Assembly (NCBI RefSeq): GCF_947495455.1
Contig: NZ_CANLZC010000029.1
Coordinates: 1-53,683 of the forward strand
DNA: 53,683 nt
Reading direction: 5' to 3'
Source: an uncultured Shewanella sp.
Lineage (GTDB): Bacteria; Pseudomonadota; Gammaproteobacteria; Enterobacterales; Shewanellaceae
The notes beneath the pieces were generated by a model. That model saw only the letters and a list, made by a program, of their open reading frames with translations. It did no database searches and was not told the DNA's origin. The position numbers and the translations under genes were made by a program. Positions 44,925 to 53,683 of this stretch are shown here, one piece after another (within the stretch, counting starts at the first letter, position 1; each line of letters opens with the position of its first letter).

Positions 44925-46256
44925 ATGAAGATAGTAGTACCAGAAATTGAGTTCTCCGATGATTGTGGCTTTAATTCGAATATAGATATATTTAAACGTA
45001 AAGATTTTGGAGAAAGGCTTGCCAATCTTATTGAAAACTCCGGTGGAAATCCAGTAATAGCCTTGGATTCTGGTTGGGGGGAAGGTAAAAGTACGTTTAT
45101 AAAAATGTGGCGTGGTTACTTAGCTAATAACCGAGAAACAGAAATTAAATCTATCTACTTTGATGCTTTTGAAAACGATTATCAAAAAGATCCATTTTTG
45201 ACATTAGCATCTGAAATCTATCAGCTCATATCTGATAAAGACGAACAAACAAAGAGTGATTTTAAGGATAAGGCAACAAAGGCTTTTAAGTCTCTTGCTA
45301 GAGGGGGGATGAAAGTTGCTGTAAAAATGGGTACGGCAGGTATTGTTGATGGTAGTATTGTTGATGAGGCTGAAAAAGAGATTTCAAATTTGCTTGCTAA
45401 CCAAGTTGATGATTTAGTGAAAGAAAGGTTTGAGCATGCTGAGAAGGACAAGCTAGCATTAAAAGAGTTTAGGGAATATTTATCAAAGTTTGCTCATGAA
45501 GCTAATACAGGTAAGCCTATTGTATTCATTATTGATGAACTCGATCGGTGTAAACCAGATTTTGCCTTGGAACTATTGGAGCAAGTTAAACATTTGTTCT
45601 CTGTTAAGGGGATAACGTTTCTTTTAGTAACAAATAGAACGCAACTAGAAGAATCGATTAAAGAAAGATATGGGCAGGGTATTAATCCTACTAATTACCT
45701 TCATAAATTTATCAATGTTTGGCTATCAATGCCTAGATCGTCGAGCGAGCATAATGATCACGGTTACCAATTCCTTCAATATGCTTTGAAAGCAATGAGA
45801 GATGAGAATGAAAGTGCTGTGAATAAAGAAGCTATTATGGTACTAAGCGATCTAGTTAGGTGTTATCAACCATCATTTAGAGAAATAGAAAGGGTTCTTT
45901 CTTACTTTTCTATCATTAACAATATGAGGGGGAGTTTGCCTTATTTATCAAACGAACAGTATATAATAGCTATAGTGTGTTACCTCAAAGCCTGTAAGCC
46001 AAATGCGTTGAAGGTGGTTAACGAGAAACTAGATTATATGACTTTTATCCAGGAAAGTGGTCTAAAGAAATTTACAGATGATGGTCTATTTCCCTCACTA
46101 GAGCATTTAGATAAACTAATCCGTTTCGATTTAGGTGATGATGATATACGAAGAAGAATGTTGAATGATAACGAAATCAATATAAGTAGAATTCGCACTC
46201 CTGAGAACATGATAATCAAAGTCAACTCTTGGCTTTCAGAAATCAGCAGTAGTTAA
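44925..46256 (+). CDS. KAP-family P-loop NTPase
   Basis: 443 residues. Walker A SGWGEGKSTFIKMW (~residue 40), Walker B with PIVFIIDELDRCKPDFALEL (~200), followed by the KAP-typical LLEQVKHLFSVKGITFLLVT, and RQ-rich helices after. No membrane helices seen, unlike many KAP proteins. KAP NTPases occur in bacterial defence and membrane-associated signalling; here the neighbours suggest a conflict system, which is inference. Preceded by AATAAGG. Confidence 0.85.
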   Translation: MKIVVPEIEFSDDCGFNSNIDIFKRKDFGERLANLIENSGGNPVIALDSGWGEGKSTFIKMWRGYLANNRETEIKSIYFDAFENDYQKDPFLTLASEIYQLISDKDEQTKSDFKDKATKAFKSLARGGMKVAVKMGTAGIVDGSIVDEAEKEISNLLANQVDDLVKERFEHAEKDKLALKEFREYLSKFAHEANTGKPIVFIIDELDRCKPDFALELLEQVKHLFSVKGITFLLVTNRTQLEESIKERYGQGINPTNYLHKFINVWLSMPRSSSEHNDHGYQFLQYALKAMRDENESAVNKEAIMVLSDLVRCYQPSFREIERVLSYFSIINNMRGSLPYLSNEQYIIAIVCYLKACKPNALKVVNEKLDYMTFIQESGLKKFTDDGLFPSLEHLDKLIRFDLGDDDIRRRMLNDNEINISRIRTPENMIIKVNSWLSEISSS

Positions 46257-46347
46257 ACAGGTGCTACCGTGTATTTGACTACCATAATTTATTAATTATC
46301 AGAATGTTAATCATAACTTGATTTTGTCCATTTATAAGTTGAATTTA

Positions 46348-46373
46348 CCAGTGATAAAGAGCCTTATCACTGG
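46348..46373. repeat. Palindromic hairpin H4
   Basis: CCAGTGATAA, loop AGAGCC, TTATCACTGG, about 90 bases after the KAP stop. A half-copy (AAGTGATAAAGCC) recurs at 46867-46879, just before the next gene. Confidence 0.85.
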
Positions 46374-46898
46374 AAGCATTCATCACCAAACCCCAATGTT
46401 AAAACACTCAAGACCCAAGACCTTACACATTAAAATCTAATATTGACCAAGTTGAATGATAGTGAGGAATATATACTGAAGAGCATGTGACATTCATGGC
46501 TAATCGAAGATTATGTTGTAAATAAAGGTGTCTCTGCTGATAACAAAAGCGCCCCAAGTCACTTGAACTATAGTCTATCTACATTAGCTAACATTATTGA
46601 ATAGTAACGCACTGGTCTAATAACACCCACCTTTTATTTACTAAGAGTGGTGTTATTGAGCCACTCTTTAAAAATAATGAGTGATAAAGATATAGTCGTA
46701 ATAAAGACTACTAGTGTAGAGGTCTAATACCGCATGTTATTAAGGGCATTGTTTCTGACATGAGCGGTCATAAGCACCATCCATGACGCGAAGGCAATGA
46801 AGGAAAGCCTAGACAGATAGGTATATCGGAAATGTCGAAAATGAAGGAAATAGCTTTTCGACTAACAAGTGATAAAGCCAATTAAAAAGGTATGAGAT
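46374..46898. other. Gap with hairpins, no gene seen
   Basis: About 525 bases without a convincing ORF. Inverted repeats: AATAACACC at 46619-46627 with GGTGTTATT at 46649-46657, overlapping AAGAGTGG at 46643-46650 with CCACTCTT at 46661-46668; these two stems are mutually exclusive, a layout seen in attenuators, though none is shown here. The segment 46730-46820 looks structured but I cannot identify it. Confidence 0.4.
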
Positions 46899-47843
46899 AT
46901 GTATAAACAAGTAGAGAAGCCAAAGGAGAATGTAAGTAGAGCAATCGGTAATTCGGTTGTGCAGAAGAAAAACAATAGGGAGCAGGGGGTGCGGTTTGTT
47001 GACCATAGGCCAGAGAGTGTTATACAAAGAAAAATACGATCATTATATTCTTCTCAATCCATTCAGAAAAAGGAAAGCAATACAATGCTTTCCGCTCACT
47101 TGATATCAGGTATTAATAATTCTCCCAGTTATTCTAACACTGAAACAAATACACTCCAACGAATTCGGGATGTTGCGCTGAAAACTTCAGGTATTTGTGG
47201 TCCGGCTATTCTGCAAGATGTATTTGATGAGTTGGGTGTAAAACAAAATCATTCGGTTGTTGATCTGCGCAAAGCACAAGACCAACAAGATGTGACGCGA
47301 AGAACAATAGTTGGTGAGATATTCACTAGAGAGCAAATGAGAGCGTTGGCAAATGGCGTTAATGAAGTCAATATGGTAATTAAAAATTTTACTGACGCTG
47401 ACTCTTTTTGGAATCTAGTTCAAGGATCGGGTACAAACCCTTTAATGGTAGCTATAAGTGTTGCAGATTTTGGTTCGCTCAGAAAGCTAGTTGATGCTGG
47501 CGCTGTAGCAACTCGCAGAAGAGAATTGTTTTTTGCGCATTGGATACTGATAACAGATAGTAGAATAAATAACGGTATAAGGGAAATCCAATATTCAGAG
47601 GCTGTGAACAAGCAAAAGGAATGGGTTCCAATTGATAGCTTAATCAAAAGCAATAAACATTTAGACGGTGATTTTGATTGGGAAATATGGGGTGATGAGT
47701 ATGTAGCCGAAAAAGTTCAAACTCGGCAGGATGTCAAGAAGTCTATACAAGAGGCTCGAACAACAAGAGGAGCAAAGGTAGGTGATCCTATTGTCGATCC
47801 TATGAAGCTTAAAGGCTGGGCGGCAGAATGGTCAAAAGCCTGA
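46899..47843 (+). CDS. Putative eCIS-type effector with papain/C39-like domain
   Basis: 314 residues, no signal. The N-terminal ~60 residues contain VQKK and VDHRPESVIQRKI, similar to the (D)NRPE-x-x-x-QRK tag that I know from DUF4157-containing and other proteins linked to extracellular contractile injection systems. The C-terminal domain (~90-250) has SGICGPAILQDVFDELGV, like the CGPA nucleophile motif of C39/papain-like peptidases, and FFAHWILITD, which supplies a His. Candidate secreted cysteine protease or related toxin. The effector reading is inference; neither a chaperone nor eCIS structural genes are in the window. Confidence 0.6.
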   Translation: MYKQVEKPKENVSRAIGNSVVQKKNNREQGVRFVDHRPESVIQRKIRSLYSSQSIQKKESNTMLSAHLISGINNSPSYSNTETNTLQRIRDVALKTSGICGPAILQDVFDELGVKQNHSVVDLRKAQDQQDVTRRTIVGEIFTREQMRALANGVNEVNMVIKNFTDADSFWNLVQGSGTNPLMVAISVADFGSLRKLVDAGAVATRRRELFFAHWILITDSRINNGIREIQYSEAVNKQKEWVPIDSLIKSNKHLDGDFDWEIWGDEYVAEKVQTRQDVKKSIQEARTTRGAKVGDPIVDPMKLKGWAAEWSKA

Positions 47844-48356
47844 TATGTAATAATTGATTAAAGCCCATAACAAAACCTAAAAATCATTAAAACGCTTTTT
47901 AGCCCAATTGATATGAGAGACGGGCTAACTTAATAATTCCACTTAACTGAGCCAATTAACAGAGCAAATAGTTTCCCTCAGCAACTTTAGCACTCAGTTG
48001 ATATTCACCTTCTAAGCTTCAAAAAATCCCTTTTTCTTACCGAAAAACCGTCGAAATCGTCCTGCTAATACTTGGTCAAAAGTACCACTTTGGGTGTTGA
48101 TTCTAATTGCAGACTGATTGTGGAATGAATGAGTCAGGATAAAGTAGCAAGCTCACTTTTATAAGGTGTTCATGTATAAGGTGTTCATGCTGTGATGGCA
48201 AAGTTGGTTTGATCTCTGTTTGAATTTAACGTTTTGGTCATTTGGTGTAATCGTTTTTTTTATTAAAACACATTACCATGAATAGGTTCCTGTTGGTCAG
48301 CGTTAGGAAATACTGATAATTTTTTATTAACATGATAATGGGATTAAGGAAGAGCC
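47844..48356. other. Gap with terminator-like hairpin and tandem repeat
   Basis: TTAGCCC at 47899-47905 pairs with GGGCTAA at 47922-47928, a probable end of the effector transcript. A 15-base unit TATAAGGTGTTCATG is doubled at 48160-48189. The rest, AT-rich, should contain the promoter of the oxidase pair; no ORF seen. Confidence 0.5.
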
Positions 48357-50621
48357 ATGAACACGTCAAGCGTAAAATATTTAATTTATCCAGCGATTGG
48401 TATTGCGCGAGTGGGTAACAGTGACACTGAACATTTAATCTCCCCAGAGGTGAGCAATCAGGCCTTAGAGACTGATATTAATTATAAAGATAAAGAGGGA
48501 AGAGTGAAGCCCCAAGCGGCCAAGTTTCGAATTTATGCCATTGATCTTGATGGCAATGTCATAGAAGAAGTGACCGCAGATAACACTCAATCCATTGAAT
48601 GGCGAGTGCATTTAGCAAACCGTAAGGCGATTAACTACGAGTTTCAAAATGCAATGGATCTGGGTAAGCAGCTCGCTCTAGATTGTCCTTTACGTAATGC
48701 AAATATCACAGAACAAGATGAACGACGTCGAAAACTCTTGTTAGATTCAGGTGTTAGAAGTATTTCTGGGCGATCTCGGGCGCCCAGTAACGCAGAAAAG
48801 ACGGAAAATTTTTGCTTTGATAGCGCAAGGTTTTTTGAGGGAACAACCCATGAGCAAAAGGTGTATTTAGGCCAGTTAAGAACTGATGAAAAGGGACGTC
48901 TGTTAGTGTTAGGCGGTCAAGGAAAATCAGCCAGTTTTGATGGAAAACCCGCTGTCACATTTGCTAATAATGACGGTTGGTATGATGATGTGTCTGATGG
49001 GACGGTCAGGGCGAGCATTACCATTAACGGCGAAGTTTTTGAAGCGGAGCCAGCAATGGTTGCCGTGACGCCGCCGAATTTTGCGCCGGGTATTCAGGGA
49101 GCGGTGACCATGTATGATGTGGTTGCCGATTTGTTTGAGAAGCAAGGTATGATTGAGTCGCAAAAAGAGGTTGATTTCTATCGTGATATTTATCCCATAT
49201 TTAAGAGTCTCGTCGATAATCAGGCTGTGAATGCAGGTTTTTATTTTTCTTTTGGTGAGAATTCACCTGCTGACTTTACCTCTAAGGCATTGCTACCTCA
49301 GTTATCAAGTAATGATCCCGCCCATTTACCACTTAGGCAAAAACTATTTAAACAATTTAGGCCGAGCGAAACTGTTGCTCAGTTTCAACGAATTGACGCA
49401 TTAGCCCACTTACCGAATCCCAGTGTGTCCCAAACCGAGTTAGATCAATTGCTAGCCATGAAGGAGATGCCTATCTCCGATATTTTTTGGGATAAATTAC
49501 AGCACTTGATCGCTAAAATTGAGTGTATGTTAATAAATCAGCAGAAGAATGTCGGTCTGACATTACAAGTGGGTCAGATTGCCAAACAAGCGATTTCAGA
49601 GAGTCAAGAAGCCCTTGAGGCGGAGCAATTACCCCCATTTTATGGCGATACATATGGTGACTTTTCGAATAATCCGCTGGCCAATTTGAGCCTCACTGAT
49701 AAACAATATAGAGCCTTGAAATATTGGGCTGATGGTGATTTTGTCAATAATGGTGAAGTTTGCACTGTGGGTGGTGTTGACGATCTAGACTTACAGAATC
49801 AGCCATCGGCGTTAACTCAAGGACATTTAGCGCAATGTTTAGGTGGGCCTTTTCACCCCGGTATTGAGTTGACTTGGTTTCTGCGTTTAATTAGCATGTG
49901 GAATACAGACAACATCATAGATAAGATGCGTCTTAATATTTTGCCTGAGACCACAGAGCCAGAGGATTATTATGGTCCTGTGCTTACGCCTGATATTGCC
50001 TTAGCACAGATGTTTAATGCCAGTGGTCCCGGTACCTTAACTCGCTTTATGGGCATACCTTGGCAAACCGATGAGGCAAGTTGCCGCTCTGGACAAGATT
50101 ATGATCCGGCTTATTATTTGCCATTGGCCAGTTTTTGGTCAGCCAGAGTACCGAATCAAGTATTAAGTCAGCGTAGTCTCGAGCGTTTAAATGATCCTTC
50201 CTTACCGCCGCTTCAGCGTTTAAAACACCTTGATTATCGACAAGATTGGCTTAGGTTTTTCAATTCAACCCATTATCAGACTCAGATAAATGGCATGGTG
50301 CAAGACTGGGATAAAATTGGCATTGTGAAACAGCAATCTATTAACCCACCTTTAACGTTAGGCAGTTATGAATTGAGTTCTCTTTGGGTCGAATCAGAAG
50401 TCTCGACTAAATTTACCGTGAATGATCCTAGCTATCGCGAGTTACTTCATATGGAAGGCTTGACATCGAATCAAGATGTTAAGAATGAAATGCATGCTGG
50501 CGCAAACCATTACCAAACTATGCTACGTAAGCTTGAACAAGATGATATTAATTTTGCAAATAGCGATGTGAAGCCGAGGCAAACATTTACTCGTAAACAA
50601 TTATTTGGAGGTAATCGTTAG
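48357..50621 (+). CDS. LodA-like CTQ-dependent amino acid oxidase
   Basis: 754 residues. LodA/GoxA-family enzymes oxidise lysine or glycine, releasing H2O2, with a cofactor (cysteine tryptophylquinone) made from their own Cys and Trp. Features: start YLIYPAIGIARVGNSD, KYWADGDF, and AQCLGGPFHPGIELTW with the candidate cofactor Cys494; candidate Trp569 in GIPWQTDEASC (or Trp594). No signal peptide, although LodA is exported. Substrate cannot be told. Strong ribosome site (AAGGAAGAG). The partner flavoprotein overlaps by one base. Confidence 0.88.
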   Translation: MNTSSVKYLIYPAIGIARVGNSDTEHLISPEVSNQALETDINYKDKEGRVKPQAAKFRIYAIDLDGNVIEEVTADNTQSIEWRVHLANRKAINYEFQNAMDLGKQLALDCPLRNANITEQDERRRKLLLDSGVRSISGRSRAPSNAEKTENFCFDSARFFEGTTHEQKVYLGQLRTDEKGRLLVLGGQGKSASFDGKPAVTFANNDGWYDDVSDGTVRASITINGEVFEAEPAMVAVTPPNFAPGIQGAVTMYDVVADLFEKQGMIESQKEVDFYRDIYPIFKSLVDNQAVNAGFYFSFGENSPADFTSKALLPQLSSNDPAHLPLRQKLFKQFRPSETVAQFQRIDALAHLPNPSVSQTELDQLLAMKEMPISDIFWDKLQHLIAKIECMLINQQKNVGLTLQVGQIAKQAISESQEALEAEQLPPFYGDTYGDFSNNPLANLSLTDKQYRALKYWADGDFVNNGEVCTVGGVDDLDLQNQPSALTQGHLAQCLGGPFHPGIELTWFLRLISMWNTDNIIDKMRLNILPETTEPEDYYGPVLTPDIALAQMFNASGPGTLTRFMGIPWQTDEASCRSGQDYDPAYYLPLASFWSARVPNQVLSQRSLERLNDPSLPPLQRLKHLDYRQDWLRFFNSTHYQTQINGMVQDWDKIGIVKQQSINPPLTLGSYELSSLWVESEVSTKFTVNDPSYRELLHMEGLTSNQDVKNEMHAGANHYQTMLRKLEQDDINFANSDVKPRQTFTRKQLFGGNR

Positions 50622-51727
50622 TGTACTATGATGTAGCTATCATAGGTGCCGGTGTGGCAGGCATGGCCGCCGCATCGGCTTTAGCGCGTAAAGGTCTCAC
50701 TGTTGCCTTGATAGAGAGTGGCCAAGATAACAGGATTAATATTGGTGAATGTTTGATGGCTGATGCATTACCCATTATGGCGCGATTAGGGTTTGAGAAT
50801 GAATTTATCGCAGCAAAATATAGATCACTTCAATCTTATCGAGTCATTTGGGGAGCGCTTCAGCCTTATGAGCGCCATTTAATGACCAGTCCGACGGGCT
50901 CTGGTTGGATTGTTGATAGACGCCATTTTGATGAACTGTTATTAGCGCGATGCTATGACTGTAATGTAGATGTCTATTGGAAAAGCAAATTTCAGCGTAT
51001 AAAGCAGACAATGAATGGTCTATGGCAGTTCATTTTTGCCAGCGTCGATATGCCTGATATAGAGGCGCATTTTGTTATCGATGCGAGTGGTAGAGCGCGA
51101 GGGCTAACCAAACAATTAGGCATAAAAAGTCAGCAGCTTGATAAAATGGTGGCGAGTTGTTGCCATATTGACACTCCCGATCAAAGTATCTGTGGTGTTG
51201 CCAATATCGTCAGTGATATGAATGGGTGGTGGTATTATGCTAAATTTTCACATTCAAGAGGCAGCTTATGCTATTTTTCTGACTCTGATCTTGGCTTACC
51301 CCTTTCAGCAGAAGAGTTGTTAAAACAAGCACAAACAACATTGTCGCTTACAGAGCTCCTTCATCAATCAAAACCTGTGATTAATACATTTAGACGTTGT
51401 CCCGCTTATTCATCTGCATTGCAACAATGTATCGGTCATAATTGGCTGGCAGTGGGTGATGCTGCGATGAGCTTTGATCCACTCTCTTCTTATGGTATGA
51501 CGTCTGCTTTATCGAGCGCCTTTTATGGGAGCCAAGCCGTTTTACGTTACTTTAAAGGGGACACGGCATATTTACAGGTATATCAAACCTTGCTCCAACG
51601 CAATTACTTAAGCTATCTCGTAAATCGAGAGCAAGAGTATCGAAAAGTCTCTAGAATGAACAGTGTGTTCTGGCGAAGGCGGCAGGAGGCTAAAGCGATA
51701 CATTTAAAAAGCGCTGAAGCACACTAA
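50621..51727 (+). CDS. LodB-like FAD flavoprotein, CTQ maturation factor
   Basis: 368 residues. N-terminal Rossmann motif VAIIGAGVAGMAAASALARK with GxGxxG, a second FAD region near GDAAMSFDPLSSYGMTSALS. LodB-type proteins are needed to build the quinone cofactor of LodA. GTG start overlaps the lodA-like stop. Pairing with the upstream gene supports both calls. Confidence 0.88.
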   Translation: MYYDVAIIGAGVAGMAAASALARKGLTVALIESGQDNRINIGECLMADALPIMARLGFENEFIAAKYRSLQSYRVIWGALQPYERHLMTSPTGSGWIVDRRHFDELLLARCYDCNVDVYWKSKFQRIKQTMNGLWQFIFASVDMPDIEAHFVIDASGRARGLTKQLGIKSQQLDKMVASCCHIDTPDQSICGVANIVSDMNGWWYYAKFSHSRGSLCYFSDSDLGLPLSAEELLKQAQTTLSLTELLHQSKPVINTFRRCPAYSSALQQCIGHNWLAVGDAAMSFDPLSSYGMTSALSSAFYGSQAVLRYFKGDTAYLQVYQTLLQRNYLSYLVNREQEYRKVSRMNSVFWRRRQEAKAIHLKSAEAH

Positions 51728-52312
51728 TTTCACTAGTGTTGGTCTCTTCTGAGTAAAAGGTGAGGATTATTATCTGATTTTATCTATGCAATGGCTATTC
51801 AAATAATGTAAATGTAATGATCCTGTTTCGTAATATTTATCATTAGTATAGCTTAGTATAATTTAGGACAGGCTTATCTTTTGCTTTTAGTGCTTTTGAT
51901 TTCAGTCGTCTACAAGTACCTATACTGTTTGATTGGTGCATGTTCATTCTCGTGTCGGACGAGTATGCCTTATTGAGCTAACATTGTGTGTAGCGTAAAG
52001 CCATTTTATGAAAAGCCATGGATAATGTTATGGCTTAACCCCCTTATTGCATGCATTTGCTTTAAAGAAATAAAATGAGAATGACTTTGTTAGGACAGGC
52101 TTATCTTAAGTATTGAGAGTGTGTCAGCGGAGCACTCAGTTTTTGTCATACCTTGATAAAAATATTTTAATTAAAGTCAATATCATTTTTGCCAATACTG
52201 GCTCAAATGATAGTGACTCACGCTATGTAGGCTCTATGCGGGGGGAATTTTTTGCCGTATAGAGTGGTCAATGTGACGTAACGTGTCTTTCCTCGTCAGT
52301 ATCTGATTAACC
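51728..52312. other. Gap with an 18-bp direct repeat, no gene seen
   Basis: TTAGGACAGGCTTATCTT occurs at 51863-51880 and again at 52090-52107, 227 bases apart. Nothing else recognised; no supported ORF. The copies might be regulatory sites or ends of a small repeat. Confidence 0.55.
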
Positions 52313-53548
52313 TTATTGCTTCTTGTTGCTTGACTCCAATGCAAGATGGTCTTTTTGCTCAAAGACGCGATGCCAAAAATGGGCTCCAAGGGTAGAAATG
52401 GCGCGAGATTCACCATTCAATAACATTACCATGCCCAGTTTGAGTGTGGGTGAATAAGCGATTTCTGTTACATATCCGGCTACCCAGCCAGCATGATAAA
52501 TAAGGGGATGACCCTCAAAATCATAGATCCGCCAACCTTTACCATAATGGGCATCTTTCAGATATTGTTTCCATTCTCGACGCCTTAGCTCTTTTCTGGT
52601 TCGAACACCGGGTGTGGTAATATCTTCAAGGACTGAAGGGCTGATAACTTTGGGTTGATTACCGAGATTAGCCATAAGCCACTTAGCCATATCATTAATA
52701 CTGGCATTGACTCCCGCAGCCGGAGCCAATTGATAATAATTAGGCTTCACTTTCACTTGCTTAAAGCCAGAGTGTGTTTTGATGTGAGGTTCGGCGCGAT
52801 TGGCCTGTTGTTTAAACGCGTCATACCCGACGGAAGCGGAATGCATGTTTAATGGTGTAAAAATGCGTTGCTGCAGTAAACTTGCGTAGCTTTGACCTGT
52901 TTGTTGTTCTATTGCAGGCAGAATAAAAGAAAAGGCGACATTTTGATAGCTATAACACTCACCCGGCGAGCACATGGGGTTGAGCTTGGAAAACTTAGGG
53001 ATGATTTTATCAAGTTGCACATTAGCATCGATCATATTGTCATAGCTGTTAGGCATAAGCCCTGTACTTTGGCCTATGATGTGTTCCAGCGTAATTTTTT
53101 GACTTTGTTCAGGTTTTGCAAGGCTAAATTTGGGTAAATACTGAGTAATGGGTTGGTGCCAATCAAGTTTATCTTCATGTACCAGTTGACTGGTTAAAGT
53201 CGCTGCAAAGGTTTTAGACACGGAAGCGAGTCGAAATACCGTATTTGAATTGATATTTAATCTGCTGTTTTTATGACGCTTTCCATAAGTACTGAGTTTG
53301 AGGATTTGGTCGCCCTCTACAATAACAAAAGCCCCTCCTGGCACCTTATTCGCCTTTAGCTGTCGGTGAAATTGTAGTTTGAATTCATCGCTAATGGTTT
53401 GATAAGGGGAAGCGTCAGCAGTGAAAGAAAGCAGTGCGAAAATGGCGAAAACAGTGCTTTTTTTGGCAATAGCAGCAGGTCGCCAAATAGTGAATAAGCA
53501 CTGATCCAATAGGCACTTTTTTGATGAATGAGCTGTTTTTAACCGCAT
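52313..53548 (-). CDS. Class-C beta-lactamase-like serine hydrolase
   Basis: About 411 residues from ATG 53548 (the frame continues four codons upstream to TTG 53560). Membrane-targeting segment at ~30-45 (STVFAIFALLSFTADA) after an unusually long basic N-terminus. Active-site motifs: SVSK (S-x-x-K) in VFRLASVSKTFAATLTS, Y-x-N in CYSYQNVAFSF, and the H-x-G of YHAGWVAGY. Family members hydrolyse peptides, esters or beta-lactams; substrate unknown. The long N-region may mean the true start is further in. Confidence 0.88.
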   Translation of the reverse strand: MRLKTAHSSKKCLLDQCLFTIWRPAAIAKKSTVFAIFALLSFTADASPYQTISDEFKLQFHRQLKANKVPGGAFVIVEGDQILKLSTYGKRHKNSRLNINSNTVFRLASVSKTFAATLTSQLVHEDKLDWHQPITQYLPKFSLAKPEQSQKITLEHIIGQSTGLMPNSYDNMIDANVQLDKIIPKFSKLNPMCSPGECYSYQNVAFSFILPAIEQQTGQSYASLLQQRIFTPLNMHSASVGYDAFKQQANRAEPHIKTHSGFKQVKVKPNYYQLAPAAGVNASINDMAKWLMANLGNQPKVISPSVLEDITTPGVRTRKELRRREWKQYLKDAHYGKGWRIYDFEGHPLIYHAGWVAGYVTEIAYSPTLKLGMVMLLNGESRAISTLGAHFWHRVFEQKDHLALESSNKKQ

Positions 53549-53650
53549 GAATGCACCCAATGTTCCGCTTGAATACCCACATAGAATGAGTAAAGGTCGG
53601 TATTTTTGTTAAGGCAAGTTAAAGATGTCACATTAGGGAGCAAAGTAGAC

Positions 53651-53683
53651 ATGTCACACAAGTCTGTGTCTTTTATCAATCCC
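53651..53683 (+). CDS. Possible gene start running off the window
   Basis: ATG 53651 follows TTAGGGAGC and opens MSHKSVSFINP up to the window end. Only eleven codons are visible, so no identity can be given. Confidence 0.3.
   Translation, partial: MSHKSVSFINP

Noticed and set aside
42389..46373. Integron attC sites
   Set aside because: The palindromes between cassettes suggested an integron array, but GTTRRRY and RYYYAAC ends are absent and no integrase is in the window.
46730..46830. Possible structured RNA or intron fragment before the putative effector gene
   Set aside because: A few short complementary segments, but no recognised group I/II core or riboswitch motif could be assembled by eye.

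Overview
The window looks like chromosome from a marine gammaproteobacterium, most likely a cold- or deep-sea-adapted Shewanella. The evidence is the AT-rich codon use, the gene order queF/syd/DUF2310 and mfd/PilZ/lolCDE, the small DUF2986 and YqfB proteins, and a polar-type flagellar operon fliEFGHIJKLMNOPQR-flhB with close Shewanella-like protein sequences. All functional calls come from motifs, length and gene order; no database was searched.

Layout. 1-1119: a gene remnant followed by an array of short copies of the 3' end of the neighbouring csiV gene. 1120-9736: csiV and mfd (minus), a PilZ-like protein (minus), then lolC-lolD-lolE (plus). 9737-14816: a small membrane ORF, a TAXI-type TRAP transporter (binding protein plus fused permease, with a large intercistronic hairpin), yecM and an L,D-transpeptidase, all minus. 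15075-20129: a voltage-gated K+ channel with a C-terminal zinc ribbon, a MATE exporter, DUF2986, yqfB, a lipoprotein and a rhodanese, with two full copies of a MITE-like repeat. 20130-24640: AT-rich accessory stretch with an unknown coiled-coil protein, an N-terminally truncated MFS gene, an outer-membrane barrel protein and a CHRD protein. 24664-27506: queF, syd, a DUF2310 zinc-ribbon protein and a KfrA-like protein.

27635-42342: a sigma-54 promoter drives a long flagellar operon that builds the MS ring, switch, export ATPase, export gate and hook-length ruler. 42343-47928: an accessory island sits where flhA would usually follow flhB. It holds a peptidoglycan-hydrolase-type effector with a coupled lipoprotein (probable immunity), a frameshifted remnant, a KAP P-loop NTPase, and a protein with an eCIS/DUF4157-like N-terminal tag and a papain/C39-like domain. 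Four near-identical palindromic hairpins (CCAGTGATAA...TTATCACTGG) separate its units. 48357-51727: a LodA/LodB-type quinone-cofactor oxidase pair. 52313-53548: a class-C beta-lactamase-like serine hydrolase. A possible gene start runs off the right edge.

The most unusual signal is a repeated pattern of 'gene-end echoes': tandem, partly diverged duplications placed exactly at gene boundaries. They occur at the csiV 3' end, fliG/fliH (100 bp), the fliI stop (12 bp), the fliK 3' end (95 bp x3), the fliM stop (10 bp x3), fliP/fliQ (two extra mini-ORFs) and fliR/flhB. The csiV echoes carry mainly synonymous changes, so they once evolved as coding sequence. They may be attachment-site scars of elements that restore the gene's 3' end. 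The flagellar echoes leave every main reading frame intact and could affect translational coupling.
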